The position numbers were made by a program, and so were the translations under genes. From assembly GCA_017619585.1 (NCBI GenBank), contig JAFZSA010000012.1, positions 1 through 64,000 on the forward strand: DNA of 64,000 nt, written 5' to 3'. Below the pieces are notes generated by a model that ran no database searches, was not told the origin of the DNA, and saw only the letters and a list, made by a program, of their open reading frames with translations. Positions 8,517 through 17,180 of this stretch are shown here, one piece after another. The stretch comes from Bacteroidaceae bacterium (lineage in GTDB: Bacteria > Bacteroidota > Bacteroidia > Bacteroidales > Bacteroidaceae). Within the stretch, counting starts at the first letter, position 1. Each line of letters opens with the position of its first letter.

Positions 8517-9362
8517 ATGAAACGAGAAAGACATAGGGTGCTTGCTGCCATCCTTATTGGCAGCTTAATGATTACCTCCTGCTGTTCTGACTGCAAGGAG
8601 TACAAAGCAGGTAATGCTACCGATGATACAAGCCAGTTTGTGACCATTACCGATGTAGTGCCAGATGTAATTCTGGAGATCCGCTACTTCGGTACATACA
8701 ACTTCGTGGGGACCCGCATCGATGGATATGAGGAACCGACAGCGCTACTCACCCGTGTGGCTGCCGACAGCCTGAAGGCCGTGAGCGATGACGTTATGAA
8801 GTTGGGGTATCGTCTAAAGATCTATGATGCCTACCGTCCGCAGAAAGGTGTTGACCACTTCGTGCGCTGGGCTGAGGATGTCAACGACACGCTTATGAAA
8901 TCCTACTTTTATCCCGATCTAGACAAGGGTGTGCTTTTCGACCAAGAATATATCTGTGCAAAAAGTGGTCACACACGTGGCTCTACCCTTGACCTGACGC
9001 TCTTCGATATGACGACGGAGAAGGAGGTGGACATGGGCGGCACTTTTGACTGGTTCGGCCCCGAGAGTCATCCAGACTTCTGCGGTAATCCCGAGACGGG
9101 CGAGTATACAGGAAAGCCTACCCCTGCCCCCTCCCTAAGGGAAGGGGATTCTTTAGTATCAACGGCTCTCACCCCTTCGGGGGGAGCGGGGAGAGGGGCT
9201 CTCACCGAGCAACAGTTCCAGAACCGTATGAGACTGCGTCAGGCAATGATGCGGCATGGCTTCAAGCCTTTCGATACCGAGTGGTGGCACTTCACGCTGA
9301 AGGATGAACCCTTCCCAGACACCTACTTTACCTTCCCCGTAAGGCAACTCAAATCTGAATAG
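8517..9362 (+). CDS. D-alanyl-D-alanine dipeptidase, VanX/DdpX family, lipoprotein
   Basis: Zinc peptidase of 281 aa predicted to split D-Ala-D-Ala. The N-terminus ends in MITSC, a lipobox, so it is probably anchored in the envelope. The metal and catalytic motifs are present: SGHTRGSTLD (His and Asp ligands) at about residues 143-152 and TEWWHF (Glu-Trp-Trp-His) near residue 257. Residues about 201-230 are encoded by a palindromic repeat and fall in the loop before the final helix. The usual role of such envelope members is cell-wall peptide salvage; no vanH/vanA genes are nearby, so resistance is not implied. It starts 7 bases after preA. Confidence 0.88.
   Translation: MKRERHRVLAAILIGSLMITSCCSDCKEYKAGNATDDTSQFVTITDVVPDVILEIRYFGTYNFVGTRIDGYEEPTALLTRVAADSLKAVSDDVMKLGYRLKIYDAYRPQKGVDHFVRWAEDVNDTLMKSYFYPDLDKGVLFDQEYICAKSGHTRGSTLDLTLFDMTTEKEVDMGGTFDWFGPESHPDFCGNPETGEYTGKPTPAPSLREGDSLVSTALTPSGGAGRGALTEQQFQNRMRLRQAMMRHGFKPFDTEWWHFTLKDEPFPDTYFTFPVRQLKSE
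9118..9205. repeat. Palindromic element inserted in frame in the vanX homologue
   Basis: Two hairpin cores, CCCCTCCCTAAGGGAAGGGG and CCCCTTCGGGGGG with flanks CTCTC...GAGAG, are translated as PTPAPSLREGD and LTPSGGAGRGALT. Relatives of the dipeptidase pass straight from the aspartate-rich loop to the conserved helix here. Confidence 0.85.
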
Positions 9363-9367
9363 AATTC

Positions 9368-9553
9368 TCAGGCCGGTTCGATGGAATTGTCCTCGTTGAT
9401 GCGGGTGATGGTGGCAAGGGCATGGTAAGGGATGTTGTGGTCGCGTAGGAACTGCCCGCCACCGGCAAACCCTTTTTCTACCAAAAAGCCCATGCCTCCT
9501 CCAGCTTTGGCACGTCCTTCCTTAAGGATTCTTTGTTTGAGTTCTTCCATCAT
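9368..9553 (-). pseudogene. Xanthine phosphoribosyltransferase (xpt) remnant with large internal deletion
   Basis: The 61-aa frame begins MMEELKQRILKEGRAKA, which matches the first 15 or so residues of Xpt, and then jumps directly to GMGFLVEKGFAGGGQFLRD and LATITRI, which match the last 40 residues. The ~110 central residues, including the PRPP-binding motif, are absent. Known Xpt enzymes are about 190 aa, so this cannot be an active transferase. The deletion kept the reading frame and the promoter upstream is intact. The start at 9553 is chosen because the -7 box ends only a few bases upstream of the alternative ATG at 9574. The identification is from memory of the family, without alignment. 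Confidence 0.65.
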
Positions 9554-9576
9554 GGTATTTGTTTGGTTTGACATTG

Positions 9577-9608
9577 CAAATGTACAGATTATCCGTATAA
9601 TATTCAAT
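9577..9608 (-). promoter_or_regulatory. Bacteroidetes promoter for the xpt remnant
   Basis: On the minus strand ATTG, 20 bases, then TACATTTG: one mismatch to TTTG-N19..21-TAnnTTTG. The ATG at 9553 lies 24 bases downstream. Confidence 0.65.
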
Positions 9609-9654
9609 AGTTGTGGCTCACAGAAGCCTTATAATTTATAATAAAAGGTATAAG

Positions 9655-9692
9655 ACAATTGAAGGGGGAGCGTGCTGCTCCCCTTCAATTGT
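9655..9692. terminator. Strong hairpin, possible bidirectional terminator
   Basis: ACAATTGAAGGGGG...CCCCTTCAATTGT forms a stem of about 16 bp with a single extra G and a five-base loop. The flanking U tracts are short on both strands, so terminator function is inferred from position after the minus-strand frame ending at 9715. Confidence 0.6.
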
Positions 9693-9714
9693 TTGTCACT
9701 CTTTCCTTAACAGA

Positions 9715-10098
9715 TTAGCGAATAGCCTTCGAATCAACCTGTATATGATGGCTAATGACGTAACTCAATGGCGGCTGACTGTCAGTAGAGCGTTCCAGAA
9801 TCAACCAGTCCGAACCGCTATCCTCTAACTTTTCCACTGCAATGCGGTCTTTCGTCAACCACTTTAGCCGATCTTTGCCACCGCCTATCATATAGGCTTT
9901 CTTTCCATCATATGCTACATCACTAACAGTACCAAATAATGGATTAATAAGCACAAAATTACTAAATTCCCTTAATACAGCAAAGGATAATATTGTATTT
10001 TTAAGATAAAGACAGAAATGAGGGGGATTTGGCAATTTATGGGCCCTGATTTTGATAAAATACATGAAAAAATATATTTTTTTTGAAAAAAACTGCAT
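9715..10098 (-). pseudogene. Hypothetical reading frame, probably a gene remnant
   Basis: An open frame of 127 codons in minus orientation. The C-terminal ~65 residues (from about VSDVAYDGKKAYMIGGG through DRLKWLTKDRIAVEK to LERSTD) look like genuine protein with alternating strands. The N-terminal half is very AT-rich and reads as Phe/Ile/Lys-rich low-complexity sequence, with no promoter or plausible start visible. I do not recognise the family. Together with the neighbouring xpt remnant this marks a decayed locus; it may equally be a short lineage-specific gene. Confidence 0.35.
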
Positions 10099-10313
10099 TT
10101 TTCTTCAGCATGTACCGACCTATGGTACAACACACGCTTTACTTTGCACTCGTAATCATAAAACAAAAAAATTATGTGGATCATTTTTACAGTATTCTTT
10201 ATGCTTTTCCTTCTGTCAAACGAGGAGAAACTAAATCGTGAGAACAAAGTTACAAACAATCAGGAGCAAAACTGTTATAATAAAGAGAAATCTATGGCTG
10301 CATGAGGGCTGTA
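10099..10313. other. AT-rich intergenic stretch without recognised gene
   Basis: Between the decayed frame and the cysE promoter region. It contains poly-T/A runs and short inverted bits such as TGTACC..GGTACA. No tRNA, no convincing promoter and no coding frame were seen. Confidence 0.6.
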
Positions 10314-10316
10314 GTC

Positions 10317-10360
10317 TCGAAATTACAACATCTCGGCATAAAAAAGAATAGTTTTCTTTG
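10317..10360 (+). promoter_or_regulatory. Conserved extended promoter upstream module, copy 1
   Basis: A block starting with CGAAATTAC, then CATCTCGGCATAAAAAAG, running to the -33 TTTG. It is nearly identical to the block at 37999-38040 in front of tRNA-Arg, with only four or five differences over about 42 bases. Confidence 0.8.
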
Positions 10361-10387
10361 TATTACTCTTACTTATTCGTACCTTTG
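10357..10387 (+). promoter_or_regulatory. Promoter of cysE
   Basis: TTTG at 10357, 19 bases, TACCTTTG at 10380: exact match to the Bacteroidetes housekeeping (sigma-ABfr) promoter. Transcription should begin about 10395, some 20 bases before the cysE ATG, which excludes the longer in-frame start at 10302. Confidence 0.85.
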
Positions 10388-10415
10388 CCAGCACTTTTTG
10401 ACACATTGTATATAT

Positions 10416-11357
10416 ATGAGTGCTAAAACACTAAATCGCCTGATGGAGCAGACTGTATCCGAGTTGTCCGAAAACAGCTCGCTGCGTGGCCTATTCCACA
10501 AGCACAAAGACGGCGAGCCCCTACCCTCTGGAAACGTTTTATCAGAGATAGTAGACCTGTGTCGCGCCATCATCTTCCCCGGTTTTTATGGTAATTCTAC
10601 CCTGAGCAGTCAGACGCTACCCTACCACGTAGGTATGAACGTTGAACGCCTGTACACCTTGCTCTCGCAGCAGATTCAGGCAGGACTGTGTTTCTGCAAG
10701 GACGAAGATGACGAATGCAACGGCGAGCGTAACTGCATGGCCTGCAAGGCACAGGAACTGGCTGCAGAATTCATTAGCCGACTTCCACAGATTAGAAACA
10801 TCCTGGCAACGGACGTTGAAGCTACCTACAACGGTGACCCCGCTGCCGAGTCGTACGGAGAGATTATCAGTTGTTACCCCGTCATCAAGGCGGTAACCAA
10901 CTATCGCATTGCCCACGAGCTGCTTGTTCTGGGTGTGCCCCTTATCCCCCGCATCATCACAGAAATGGCGCACAGCGAGACGGGTATAGACATCCACCCA
11001 GGCGCTACCATAGGCTCGCACTTCACCATAGACCACGGAACGGGTGTGGTGATAGGTGCCACCTGCATCATTGGCAATAACGTAAAACTGTACCAGGGTG
11101 TGACCCTGGGTGCCAAGAGCTTCCCATTGGACGAGAACGGCAACCCCATAAAGGGTGTTCCCCGTCATCCCATCTTGGAGGATGACGTCATTGTGTACAG
11201 TAACGCTACAATTCTGGGACGCATCACACTGGCCAAAGGAACCGTTGTGGGCGGTAACCTGTGGGTAACAGAGAGCACTCAGCCCGGCGAACAGCTGGTT
11301 CAGGCCAAGAAACGCAAGAGCCACGTGGTAAGACCCGAAGACTGGGGAGGGCTTTGA
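10416..11357 (+). CDS. cysE: Serine O-acetyltransferase
   Basis: Transfers acetyl from acetyl-CoA to L-serine, first step of cysteine synthesis. The 313-aa protein has an N-terminal helical region (1-150) and a left-handed beta-helix of hexapeptide repeats from about residue 195. Family residues seen are GIDIHPGATIG, the catalytic-site HG pair in DHGTGVVIGAT, LYQGVTLGA and the ATILG/VVGG coils. The length and the cysteine-rich insert around residues 95-115 (CFCKDEDDECNG, CMAC) fit the long EpsC-like form common in Bacteroidales. The start at 10416 is fixed by the promoter. The CXC/CXXC insert is unusual among E. coli-type enzymes and could bind a metal; that is a guess. Confidence 0.9.
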   Translation: MSAKTLNRLMEQTVSELSENSSLRGLFHKHKDGEPLPSGNVLSEIVDLCRAIIFPGFYGNSTLSSQTLPYHVGMNVERLYTLLSQQIQAGLCFCKDEDDECNGERNCMACKAQELAAEFISRLPQIRNILATDVEATYNGDPAAESYGEIISCYPVIKAVTNYRIAHELLVLGVPLIPRIITEMAHSETGIDIHPGATIGSHFTIDHGTGVVIGATCIIGNNVKLYQGVTLGAKSFPLDENGNPIKGVPRHPILEDDVIVYSNATILGRITLAKGTVVGGNLWVTESTQPGEQLVQAKKRKSHVVRPEDWGGL

Positions 11358-11404
11358 TAATTCACAATTCATAATTGATAATTCATAATTGATAAAATAT
11401 TTTC
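11358..11404. repeat. AATTCATAATT-type intercistronic repeat
   Basis: About four degenerate 9-11 base units (AATTCACAATTCATAATTG and close relatives) fill the spacer and end just before the next ATG. Related blocks occur at 14859-14893, 24465-24488 and 27470-27499. Confidence 0.8.
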
Positions 11405-12859
11405 ATGGAGTTTGAAATGATTGCAAAGACCTTTCAGGGTCTTGAAGAAGTTTTGGCAAAGGAACTGACTGACCTTGGTGCCAATAATATACAGATAGGC
11501 AGACGAATGGTCAGCTTTACCGGCGACAAGGAGATGCTGTACCGTGCCAACTTCCAACTGCGTACCGCCATCCGCATCCTGAAGCCCATCAAGCACTTCC
11601 GTGCTACCAGCGCCGATGAGGTGTATGATGCCATAAAGGCTATAGACTGGACGGAGTATTTGGACAACGACACAACGTTTGCCGTTGACAGCGTGGTATT
11701 CAGCAACGAGTTCCGCCACAGCAAATTCGTAGCCTATAAGGTAAAGGATGCCATTGTGGACCAATTCCGCGAGAAGACAGGCAACCGTCCCAATATCCGT
11801 ATCAACAACCCCGACCTGCAGTTGCACATCCACGTAGCAGAGTATGACTGTACCCTGTCTTTGGACAGTTCGGGCGAGAGTCTGCACCGCCGTGGCTACC
11901 GCCAGGAAAGCGTAGAAGCACCCCTGAACGAGGTACTGGCTGCCGGTATTATCATGCTGACAGGCTGGAACGGCCAGTGCGACCTGATAGACCCCATGTG
12001 CGGTAGCGGTACCATAGCCATAGAGGCTGCGCTCATAGCACGCGGCATTGCACCTGGTGTTTACAGAAAGGAATATGCCTTTGAGAAGTGGCCCGACTTT
12101 GATCAGGAGCTCTTCGACAAGATTTACGAGGACGACAGCAAGGAGCACCCCTTCGAGCATCATATCTACGGCTACGACATCAACCGCAACGCCGTTGCCA
12201 TTGCTACCACCAACGTCAAGGCCGCCGGCCTGAGCAAGGAGGTTAGCATCCAGCAGCAGGACTTTGCCAACTTCACACAACCTCAGGAGAAAAGCGTCAT
12301 CATCACCAACCCACCCTATGGCGAGCGTATCTCGGCTCCCGACCTGCTGGGTCTGTACAAGATGATTGGCGAGCGTCTGAAGCATCAGTTCGTAGACAAC
12401 GAGGCCTGGGTACTGAGCTACCGCGAGGAATGTTTCGACCAGATTGGTCTGAAGCCCTCTCTGCGCACACCTCTCTTCAACGGAAGTCTGGAATGCGAGT
12501 TGCGCAAGTACCAGATCTTCAGCGGCAAGTTCAACGATATGCGTGCCGAAGGCGGCGACATCAAGACAGCCAAGGAACGCCGCATGATGGCAGACCATAA
12601 GCGCTTCAAGCAGCACCGCGAGTTCAAAGACAAGCTGGAGGAAAATCCCAAGGAGCGTATGCGCAAACCCCGCAAGGATGACTGGGGCGAAGACCGTCGC
12701 GACTTTAAAAAGGACTTCAAGAAAGGAAAGGGCGACCGCCGCGACTTCAAGAAGGACGGTGGCAAGAGCTTCGACCGTGGCGGCAAGAAACCCTTCGACC
12801 GCAACAAGGGCGGCAACAAAAAGTTCGGCAAAAGATACTTCGATAATGATGAAGACTAA
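11405..12859 (+). CDS. THUMP-domain RNA methyltransferase (RlmL N-terminal-half type) with basic tail
   Basis: Predicted S-adenosylmethionine-dependent N2-guanine methyltransferase of 23S rRNA. Residues about 1-160 include the THUMP region; the catalytic Rossmann domain holds the SAM-binding DPMCGSGTIAIEA near residue 198 and the NPPYGER catalytic motif near residue 302. It corresponds to the first half of E. coli RlmL (m2G2445); the RlmK half is absent. Residues about 405-484 are a highly charged tail rich in Lys, Arg, Asp, Phe and Gly with repeated RRDFKKD and GGKKPFDR-like units, probably an RNA-binding disordered extension. It overlaps the next gene by 14 bases. Confidence 0.88.
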   Translation: MEFEMIAKTFQGLEEVLAKELTDLGANNIQIGRRMVSFTGDKEMLYRANFQLRTAIRILKPIKHFRATSADEVYDAIKAIDWTEYLDNDTTFAVDSVVFSNEFRHSKFVAYKVKDAIVDQFREKTGNRPNIRINNPDLQLHIHVAEYDCTLSLDSSGESLHRRGYRQESVEAPLNEVLAAGIIMLTGWNGQCDLIDPMCGSGTIAIEAALIARGIAPGVYRKEYAFEKWPDFDQELFDKIYEDDSKEHPFEHHIYGYDINRNAVAIATTNVKAAGLSKEVSIQQQDFANFTQPQEKSVIITNPPYGERISAPDLLGLYKMIGERLKHQFVDNEAWVLSYREECFDQIGLKPSLRTPLFNGSLECELRKYQIFSGKFNDMRAEGGDIKTAKERRMMADHKRFKQHREFKDKLEENPKERMRKPRKDDWGEDRRDFKKDFKKGKGDRRDFKKDGGKSFDRGGKKPFDRNKGGNKKFGKRYFDNDED

Positions 12860-14858
12860 ATTGATATTGGCCACACTGCTAGTGGCTGCAACCCAGGCAA
12901 TGGCACAGAAACTGTTTACACTGGAGGAGCTGAACTTCGGCGGTAAAAACTACAGCGTTTCCGTTCCACAACGATGGAACTATAGCTGGAAAGAAGGAAA
13001 ACTGATCTTCAAAGACGGCGACAAGACCTACGAGGTGAATCCCGCCAACGGCAAGACAACAGACTATCAAGCCACAGAGGAGAAGCAGGACCGCCCCAAT
13101 CCCAGAGGTATTCTGGAATGGTGCAAGGCATCAAATGCTGCCGCTTTTCTGCGCGACAACAATCTGTGGGTCCGTTATGCCGACGGACATGATGTTCAAC
13201 TCTCTACCGACGGCTCACGCGAGATTGTCTATGGTCAAAGCGTTCACCGCGATGAGTTCGGTATCTACAAAGGCACCTTCTGGAGCAAGGACGGTAAGAA
13301 GCTGGCCTTCTACCGCATGAATCAGAGCATGGTGGCAGACTACCCACAGGTAAACACCTTCAAGCGCGAGGCAGAACTGGAGCCCGACAAGTATCCCATG
13401 GCTGGCATGACCTCGCATCAGGTTACCATAGGTATCTTTGATCTGGAAACAGAGAAGACCGTCTATCTGAATGTTGGCGACCCTACCGACCGTTACTTTA
13501 CCAATATCTCATGGGCTCCAGACGGCAAGACCCTGTATCTTTTCGAGCTAAACCGCGACCAGAACCACTGCACACTGGACGCCTACGATGTAGTTACTGG
13601 CAACAAGCAGAAAACTCTCTATACAGAGACTAGTGACAAGTACGTAGAACCACGCCACCCCATTACTTTCCTGCCTTGGGACAGCAGCAAGTTCATCTAC
13701 TGGAGTTGGAAAGACGGCTATACTCACCTCTACCTTATGGATACAGAGGGTCGTGACCTGGGACAACTGACCAAAGGCCCCTGGGAGGTGAAAGATATTG
13801 TGGGCTTCTGCCCCGCTACCAAGAGTGCCATTCTCATCACTAAGGAAGCCAATGATTTGCAGCGCAATATCTATAGTCTGAACATAAAGACCAAGAAACG
13901 CACCCTGCTGGACAACGGAAAGGGCGTACACCAGGCTAAGTTGTCCGAGGACGGCCTATGGCTGGTGGACACTTGGCAGGAGCCCGATGTCCCACGTGCC
14001 TGTGCCGTAACCAACACCAAGACGGGAAAGAGTACCCTGTTGCAGACAGCCCCCAACCCTTGGGAAGAGTGGTACCAGCCTATCTTTGAGCAGGGAACTG
14101 TAAAGGCTGCCGATGGCAAGACTGACCTGTACTGGCGCATCGTGAAGCCCGCCGACTTCGATCCCAACAAGAAATACCCCGCCGTTCTGTACGTATACGG
14201 AGGCCCTCACGCTCATTGCGTGGAAGCATCATGGCACTGGGGAAGCAGAAGTTGGGATACCTACATGGCACAGAAGGGCTACATCGTCTTCAGCATAGAC
14301 AACAGAGGCAGTGAGGACCGCGGTCGCGACTTCGAGCAGGCTACCTTCCGTCACCTGGGTCAGGTAGAGATGCAGGACCAAATGTGCGGCATTGAGTACC
14401 TGAAGAGCCTCCCCTATGTGGATGCCAACAGACTGGGCGTTCACGGATGGAGCTTCGGCGGCTTTATGACAACATCGCTGATGACAACCTACCCCGACGT
14501 CTTTAAGGTTGGCGTTGCCGGTGGTCCAGTCATAGACTGGAAATGGTACGAGGTGATGTACGGAGAGCGCTACATGGACACTCCTGAGCAGAACCCCGAG
14601 GGCTACGAGCAGGCCAGCTGCATCAACAAGGCCAAGAATCTGAAGGGCAAACTGCAGATTATCATCGGCATGAACGACCCTGTCTGCGTTCCCCAGCACT
14701 CTCTGCAGTTCCTGAATGCCTGTGCCGAGGCAGGTACACAGCCTGACTTCTATGCCTATCCCGGTGAGGGACACAACATGGCGGGGCACAAGAGTGTGCA
14801 TCTGCATGAGCGTATCACTCAGTATTTTGAGGACTATTTGAAGCCCCTCTCCAACTAA
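12846..14858 (+). CDS. Dipeptidyl peptidase IV (S9B prolyl oligopeptidase family)
   Basis: Exported serine peptidase that removes X-Pro or X-Ala dipeptides from peptide N-termini. The chosen start gives MMKTKLILATLLVAATQAMA, a signal peptide, and a 670-aa protein; the longer frame from 12678 would translate the tail of the methyltransferase gene. Residues about 40-420 are the beta-propeller. The alpha/beta-hydrolase domain holds the catalytic triad: Ser536 in HGWSFGGFM, Asp611 in GMNDPVC and His643 in GEGHNMAGH. The family supports peptide use by asaccharolytic and oral/gut Bacteroidales. It overlaps the upstream methyltransferase gene by 14 bases. Confidence 0.92.
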   Translation: MMKTKLILATLLVAATQAMAQKLFTLEELNFGGKNYSVSVPQRWNYSWKEGKLIFKDGDKTYEVNPANGKTTDYQATEEKQDRPNPRGILEWCKASNAAAFLRDNNLWVRYADGHDVQLSTDGSREIVYGQSVHRDEFGIYKGTFWSKDGKKLAFYRMNQSMVADYPQVNTFKREAELEPDKYPMAGMTSHQVTIGIFDLETEKTVYLNVGDPTDRYFTNISWAPDGKTLYLFELNRDQNHCTLDAYDVVTGNKQKTLYTETSDKYVEPRHPITFLPWDSSKFIYWSWKDGYTHLYLMDTEGRDLGQLTKGPWEVKDIVGFCPATKSAILITKEANDLQRNIYSLNIKTKKRTLLDNGKGVHQAKLSEDGLWLVDTWQEPDVPRACAVTNTKTGKSTLLQTAPNPWEEWYQPIFEQGTVKAADGKTDLYWRIVKPADFDPNKKYPAVLYVYGGPHAHCVEASWHWGSRSWDTYMAQKGYIVFSIDNRGSEDRGRDFEQATFRHLGQVEMQDQMCGIEYLKSLPYVDANRLGVHGWSFGGFMTTSLMTTYPDVFKVGVAGGPVIDWKWYEVMYGERYMDTPEQNPEGYEQASCINKAKNLKGKLQIIIGMNDPVCVPQHSLQFLNACAEAGTQPDFYAYPGEGHNMAGHKSVHLHERITQYFEDYLKPLSN

Positions 14859-14895
14859 TTTGTAATTCAAAATTCACAATTCATAATTCATAGTT
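14859..14895. repeat. AATTCATAATT-type intercistronic repeat
   Basis: Spacer TTGTAATTCAAAATTCACAA and following copies of the nine-base unit, ending 2 bases before the purD ATG. Confidence 0.75.
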
Positions 14896-16182
14896 ATGCG
14901 TATTCTTCTTTTAGGAAGCGGCGGACGTGAGCACGCCTTAGCTTGGAAAATTGCTCAGAGCCAGAAATGTGAGAAACTTTTTATTGCCCCTGGTAATGCC
15001 GGAACAGCAACGGTGGGCGAGAACGTAAATATAAAGGCAGATGACTTTGATGCCATCAAGGCTTTTGTCCTTGAGAACAAGATACAGATGGTAGTGGTAG
15101 GTCCCGAGGATCCATTGGTGAAGGGAATCTATGACTACTTCAAGAACGATGCAGAACTGAAGAACATCCCCGTTATAGGTCCCAGCAAGGCCGGTGCCGT
15201 AATGGAAGGCAGCAAGGACTTTGCCAAGGGATTCATGCAGCGCCACAACATCCCAACGGCTGCCTATCAGACCTTCGATGGTGAACATCTACAGGAGGGC
15301 AAGGACTTCCTGAAGACCCTACAGCCCCCCTACGTACTGAAGGCTGACGGCCTCTGTGCCGGCAAGGGCGTACTGATTCTGCCCACATTGGAAGAGGCCG
15401 AGAAAGAACTGGAGGATATGCTGGGCGGTATGTTCGGCAATGCCAGCAGCAGAGTTGTCATTGAGGAATTTATGAGCGGTATAGAATGCTCTGTGTTTGT
15501 TCTGACCGATGGCAAGGACTACAAGATTTTGCCCGAGGCCAAGGACTACAAGCGTATCGGCGAAGGCGATACCGGTCTGAACACCGGCGGTATGGGTAGC
15601 GTAAGTCCCGTTCCCTTTGCCACAGCAGAATGGATGAAGAAGGTAGAGGACCGCATCATCCGTCCTACCGTAGAAGGTTTGGCAGCCGATGGTATAGACT
15701 ACAAGGGCTTCATCTTCTTCGGCCTCATCAACCGAACTAACACTCCCACTGGCGAACCCGAGCCTTACGTCATTGAGTATAACGTCCGCATGGGCGACCC
15801 CGAGACAGAGACCGTGATGCTTCGTCTGAAGAGCGACATTGTAGACCTCTTTGAAGGTGTTGCCACAGGAACTCTGGCTCAGCGTAGCATAGAGTTCGAC
15901 AACCGTAGTGCCGTTTGCGTGATGCTGGTCAGCGGTGGTTATCCCGGCAGCTATCAGAAGGGCTATCCCATCAGCGGTATAGACCAGGTAGAAGGTAGCG
16001 TAGTATTCCATGCCGGAACAGCACAGAAAGACGGTCAGGTCGTCACCAACGGCGGTCGTGTGATTGCTGTCAGCAGCTACGGAGCCGACAAAGCCGAGGC
16101 GCTGAAGAAGAGCTTTACCGAAGCACAGAAGATTCAGTTCCAGGATAAATACTTCCGCAGAGATATAGGAGCAGATTTGTAA
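14896..16182 (+). CDS. purD: Phosphoribosylamine-glycine ligase (GAR synthetase)
   Basis: Second step of purine synthesis: ATP-dependent joining of glycine to 5-phosphoribosylamine. The 428-aa protein opens with the family signature [15 protein letters not shown] and has ATP-grasp features: [12 protein letters not shown] near residue 152, [12 protein letters not shown] near 193, [14 protein letters not shown] near 231 and the metal-binding [12 protein letters not shown] near 294. Length equals the family norm. The final residues FRRDIGADL agree with other family members. It is preceded by a repeat spacer and has no own promoter that I can see. Confidence 0.96.
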   Translation: MRILLLGSGGREHALAWKIAQSQKCEKLFIAPGNAGTATVGENVNIKADDFDAIKAFVLENKIQMVVVGPEDPLVKGIYDYFKNDAELKNIPVIGPSKAGAVMEGSKDFAKGFMQRHNIPTAAYQTFDGEHLQEGKDFLKTLQPPYVLKADGLCAGKGVLILPTLEEAEKELEDMLGGMFGNASSRVVIEEFMSGIECSVFVLTDGKDYKILPEAKDYKRIGEGDTGLNTGGMGSVSPVPFATAEWMKKVEDRIIRPTVEGLAADGIDYKGFIFFGLINRTNTPTGEPEPYVIEYNVRMGDPETETVMLRLKSDIVDLFEGVATGTLAQRSIEFDNRSAVCVMLVSGGYPGSYQKGYPISGIDQVEGSVVFHAGTAQKDGQVVTNGGRVIAVSSYGADKAEALKKSFTEAQKIQFQDKYFRRDIGADL

Positions 16183-16229
16183 GAGAATGGGGGTGGAGGT
16201 TAGCGAAAATGCTCAATGCTCCATATTAA

Positions 16230-17180
16230 ATGGTACATAACAGGTTTCAAAATAAAGTAGCCGAGAGCGAGGTAACAATGCCCGTCTGTGCTGTTTTGGC
16301 AACTATCCTATGGTGGTGGCCGCAGCAGTCGTTTGCCCTAAGCAACATTCTAGGATGGATTCTTTGCGCTTTTACCACATATATCTGTATGGAGACAAAT
16401 GGCGTGCAGCACATCATCCGCATCCGCACCCGTATGATGGCCTGTGTATGGCTCATACTGGCCGCCAGCCTAATCTTTATGCATCCATGGGGAGCGCCCG
16501 CCATCAGCGCCGCATGTCTGGCAATGAGTTACTACCTGTTGTTCCGTTGCTACCAGCTGTATGACTCCACCGTGTGGATCTACCACAGCTTCCTGTTCCT
16601 AGGGGTAGGCAGTTTCTTCTCCTCTGCCATGCTGTTTATGGGCATCCTCTACTACATCTACCTGATAGGATTCCTGCGCTCCCTGACATGGCGCGGATTC
16701 TGGGCAGGCATACTGGGGATGGTAACACCCTATTGGTGCTGGGCCGTATGGTGCTTCTTTACGGACAAGATAGGCATGGTGATGGACGTACTGAACAGGC
16801 ATCTGCTATGGCAACCTGTTTCCTGGCAGGCATTGGTCAACCTACCCCTTGTAAACCTGATTTCCACGGGCTTTGTCTGCCTACTTAGCATAGTAGGAAT
16901 GATTCATTATCTGCAAACCAAATACAATGATAAGATTCACGTCAGAATGATACTCTATATTTACACATTACAAACCTTTCTGCTTATTCTATACTTGCTG
17001 CTACAGCCCTACCAGTATCAGACTACAATGGCTCTGCTTGTAGTAAGCGCCAGCCCTCTTATTGCCCACTATTTCTCACTTACGGGCAGTTGGCTTAGCA
17101 ATATATTCTTTATTATGTCTCTGCTGCTTTGCGGCGCAATGGCTTATTTCAACTTATGGATGACATCATACAATATATAA
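16230..17180 (+). CDS. Hypothetical polytopic membrane protein
   Basis: A 316-aa protein with about nine or ten hydrophobic segments and short loops; many aromatic residues. The N-terminal 17 residues before MPVCAVLATILWWWP are hydrophilic, so the real start may be the ATG at 16278. I do not recognise a catalytic motif. Similar proteins of unknown function occur in Bacteroidales next to YqaA/DedA-like genes, and here its 3' end overlaps the next gene by 25 bases, which suggests translational coupling and a shared role in the inner membrane. Confidence 0.75.
   Translation: MVHNRFQNKVAESEVTMPVCAVLATILWWWPQQSFALSNILGWILCAFTTYICMETNGVQHIIRIRTRMMACVWLILAASLIFMHPWGAPAISAACLAMSYYLLFRCYQLYDSTVWIYHSFLFLGVGSFFSSAMLFMGILYYIYLIGFLRSLTWRGFWAGILGMVTPYWCWAVWCFFTDKIGMVMDVLNRHLLWQPVSWQALVNLPLVNLISTGFVCLLSIVGMIHYLQTKYNDKIHVRMILYIYTLQTFLLILYLLLQPYQYQTTMALLVVSASPLIAHYFSLTGSWLSNIFFIMSLLLCGAMAYFNLWMTSYNI

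Noticed and set aside
8517..9362. Vancomycin resistance locus
   Set aside because: Only a VanX-type dipeptidase is present; vanH, vanA/B and regulators are missing, and the organism is Gram-negative.
10617..11372. 251-codon antisense frame to cysE
   Set aside because: Shadow of the plus-strand gene, which carries the full acetyltransferase pattern.
11369..12874. A 501-codon open frame antisense to the RNA methyltransferase gene
   Set aside because: It is a codon-bias shadow: the plus-strand protein has clear THUMP and NPPYGER motifs, and the antisense product has no recognisable domain or promoter.
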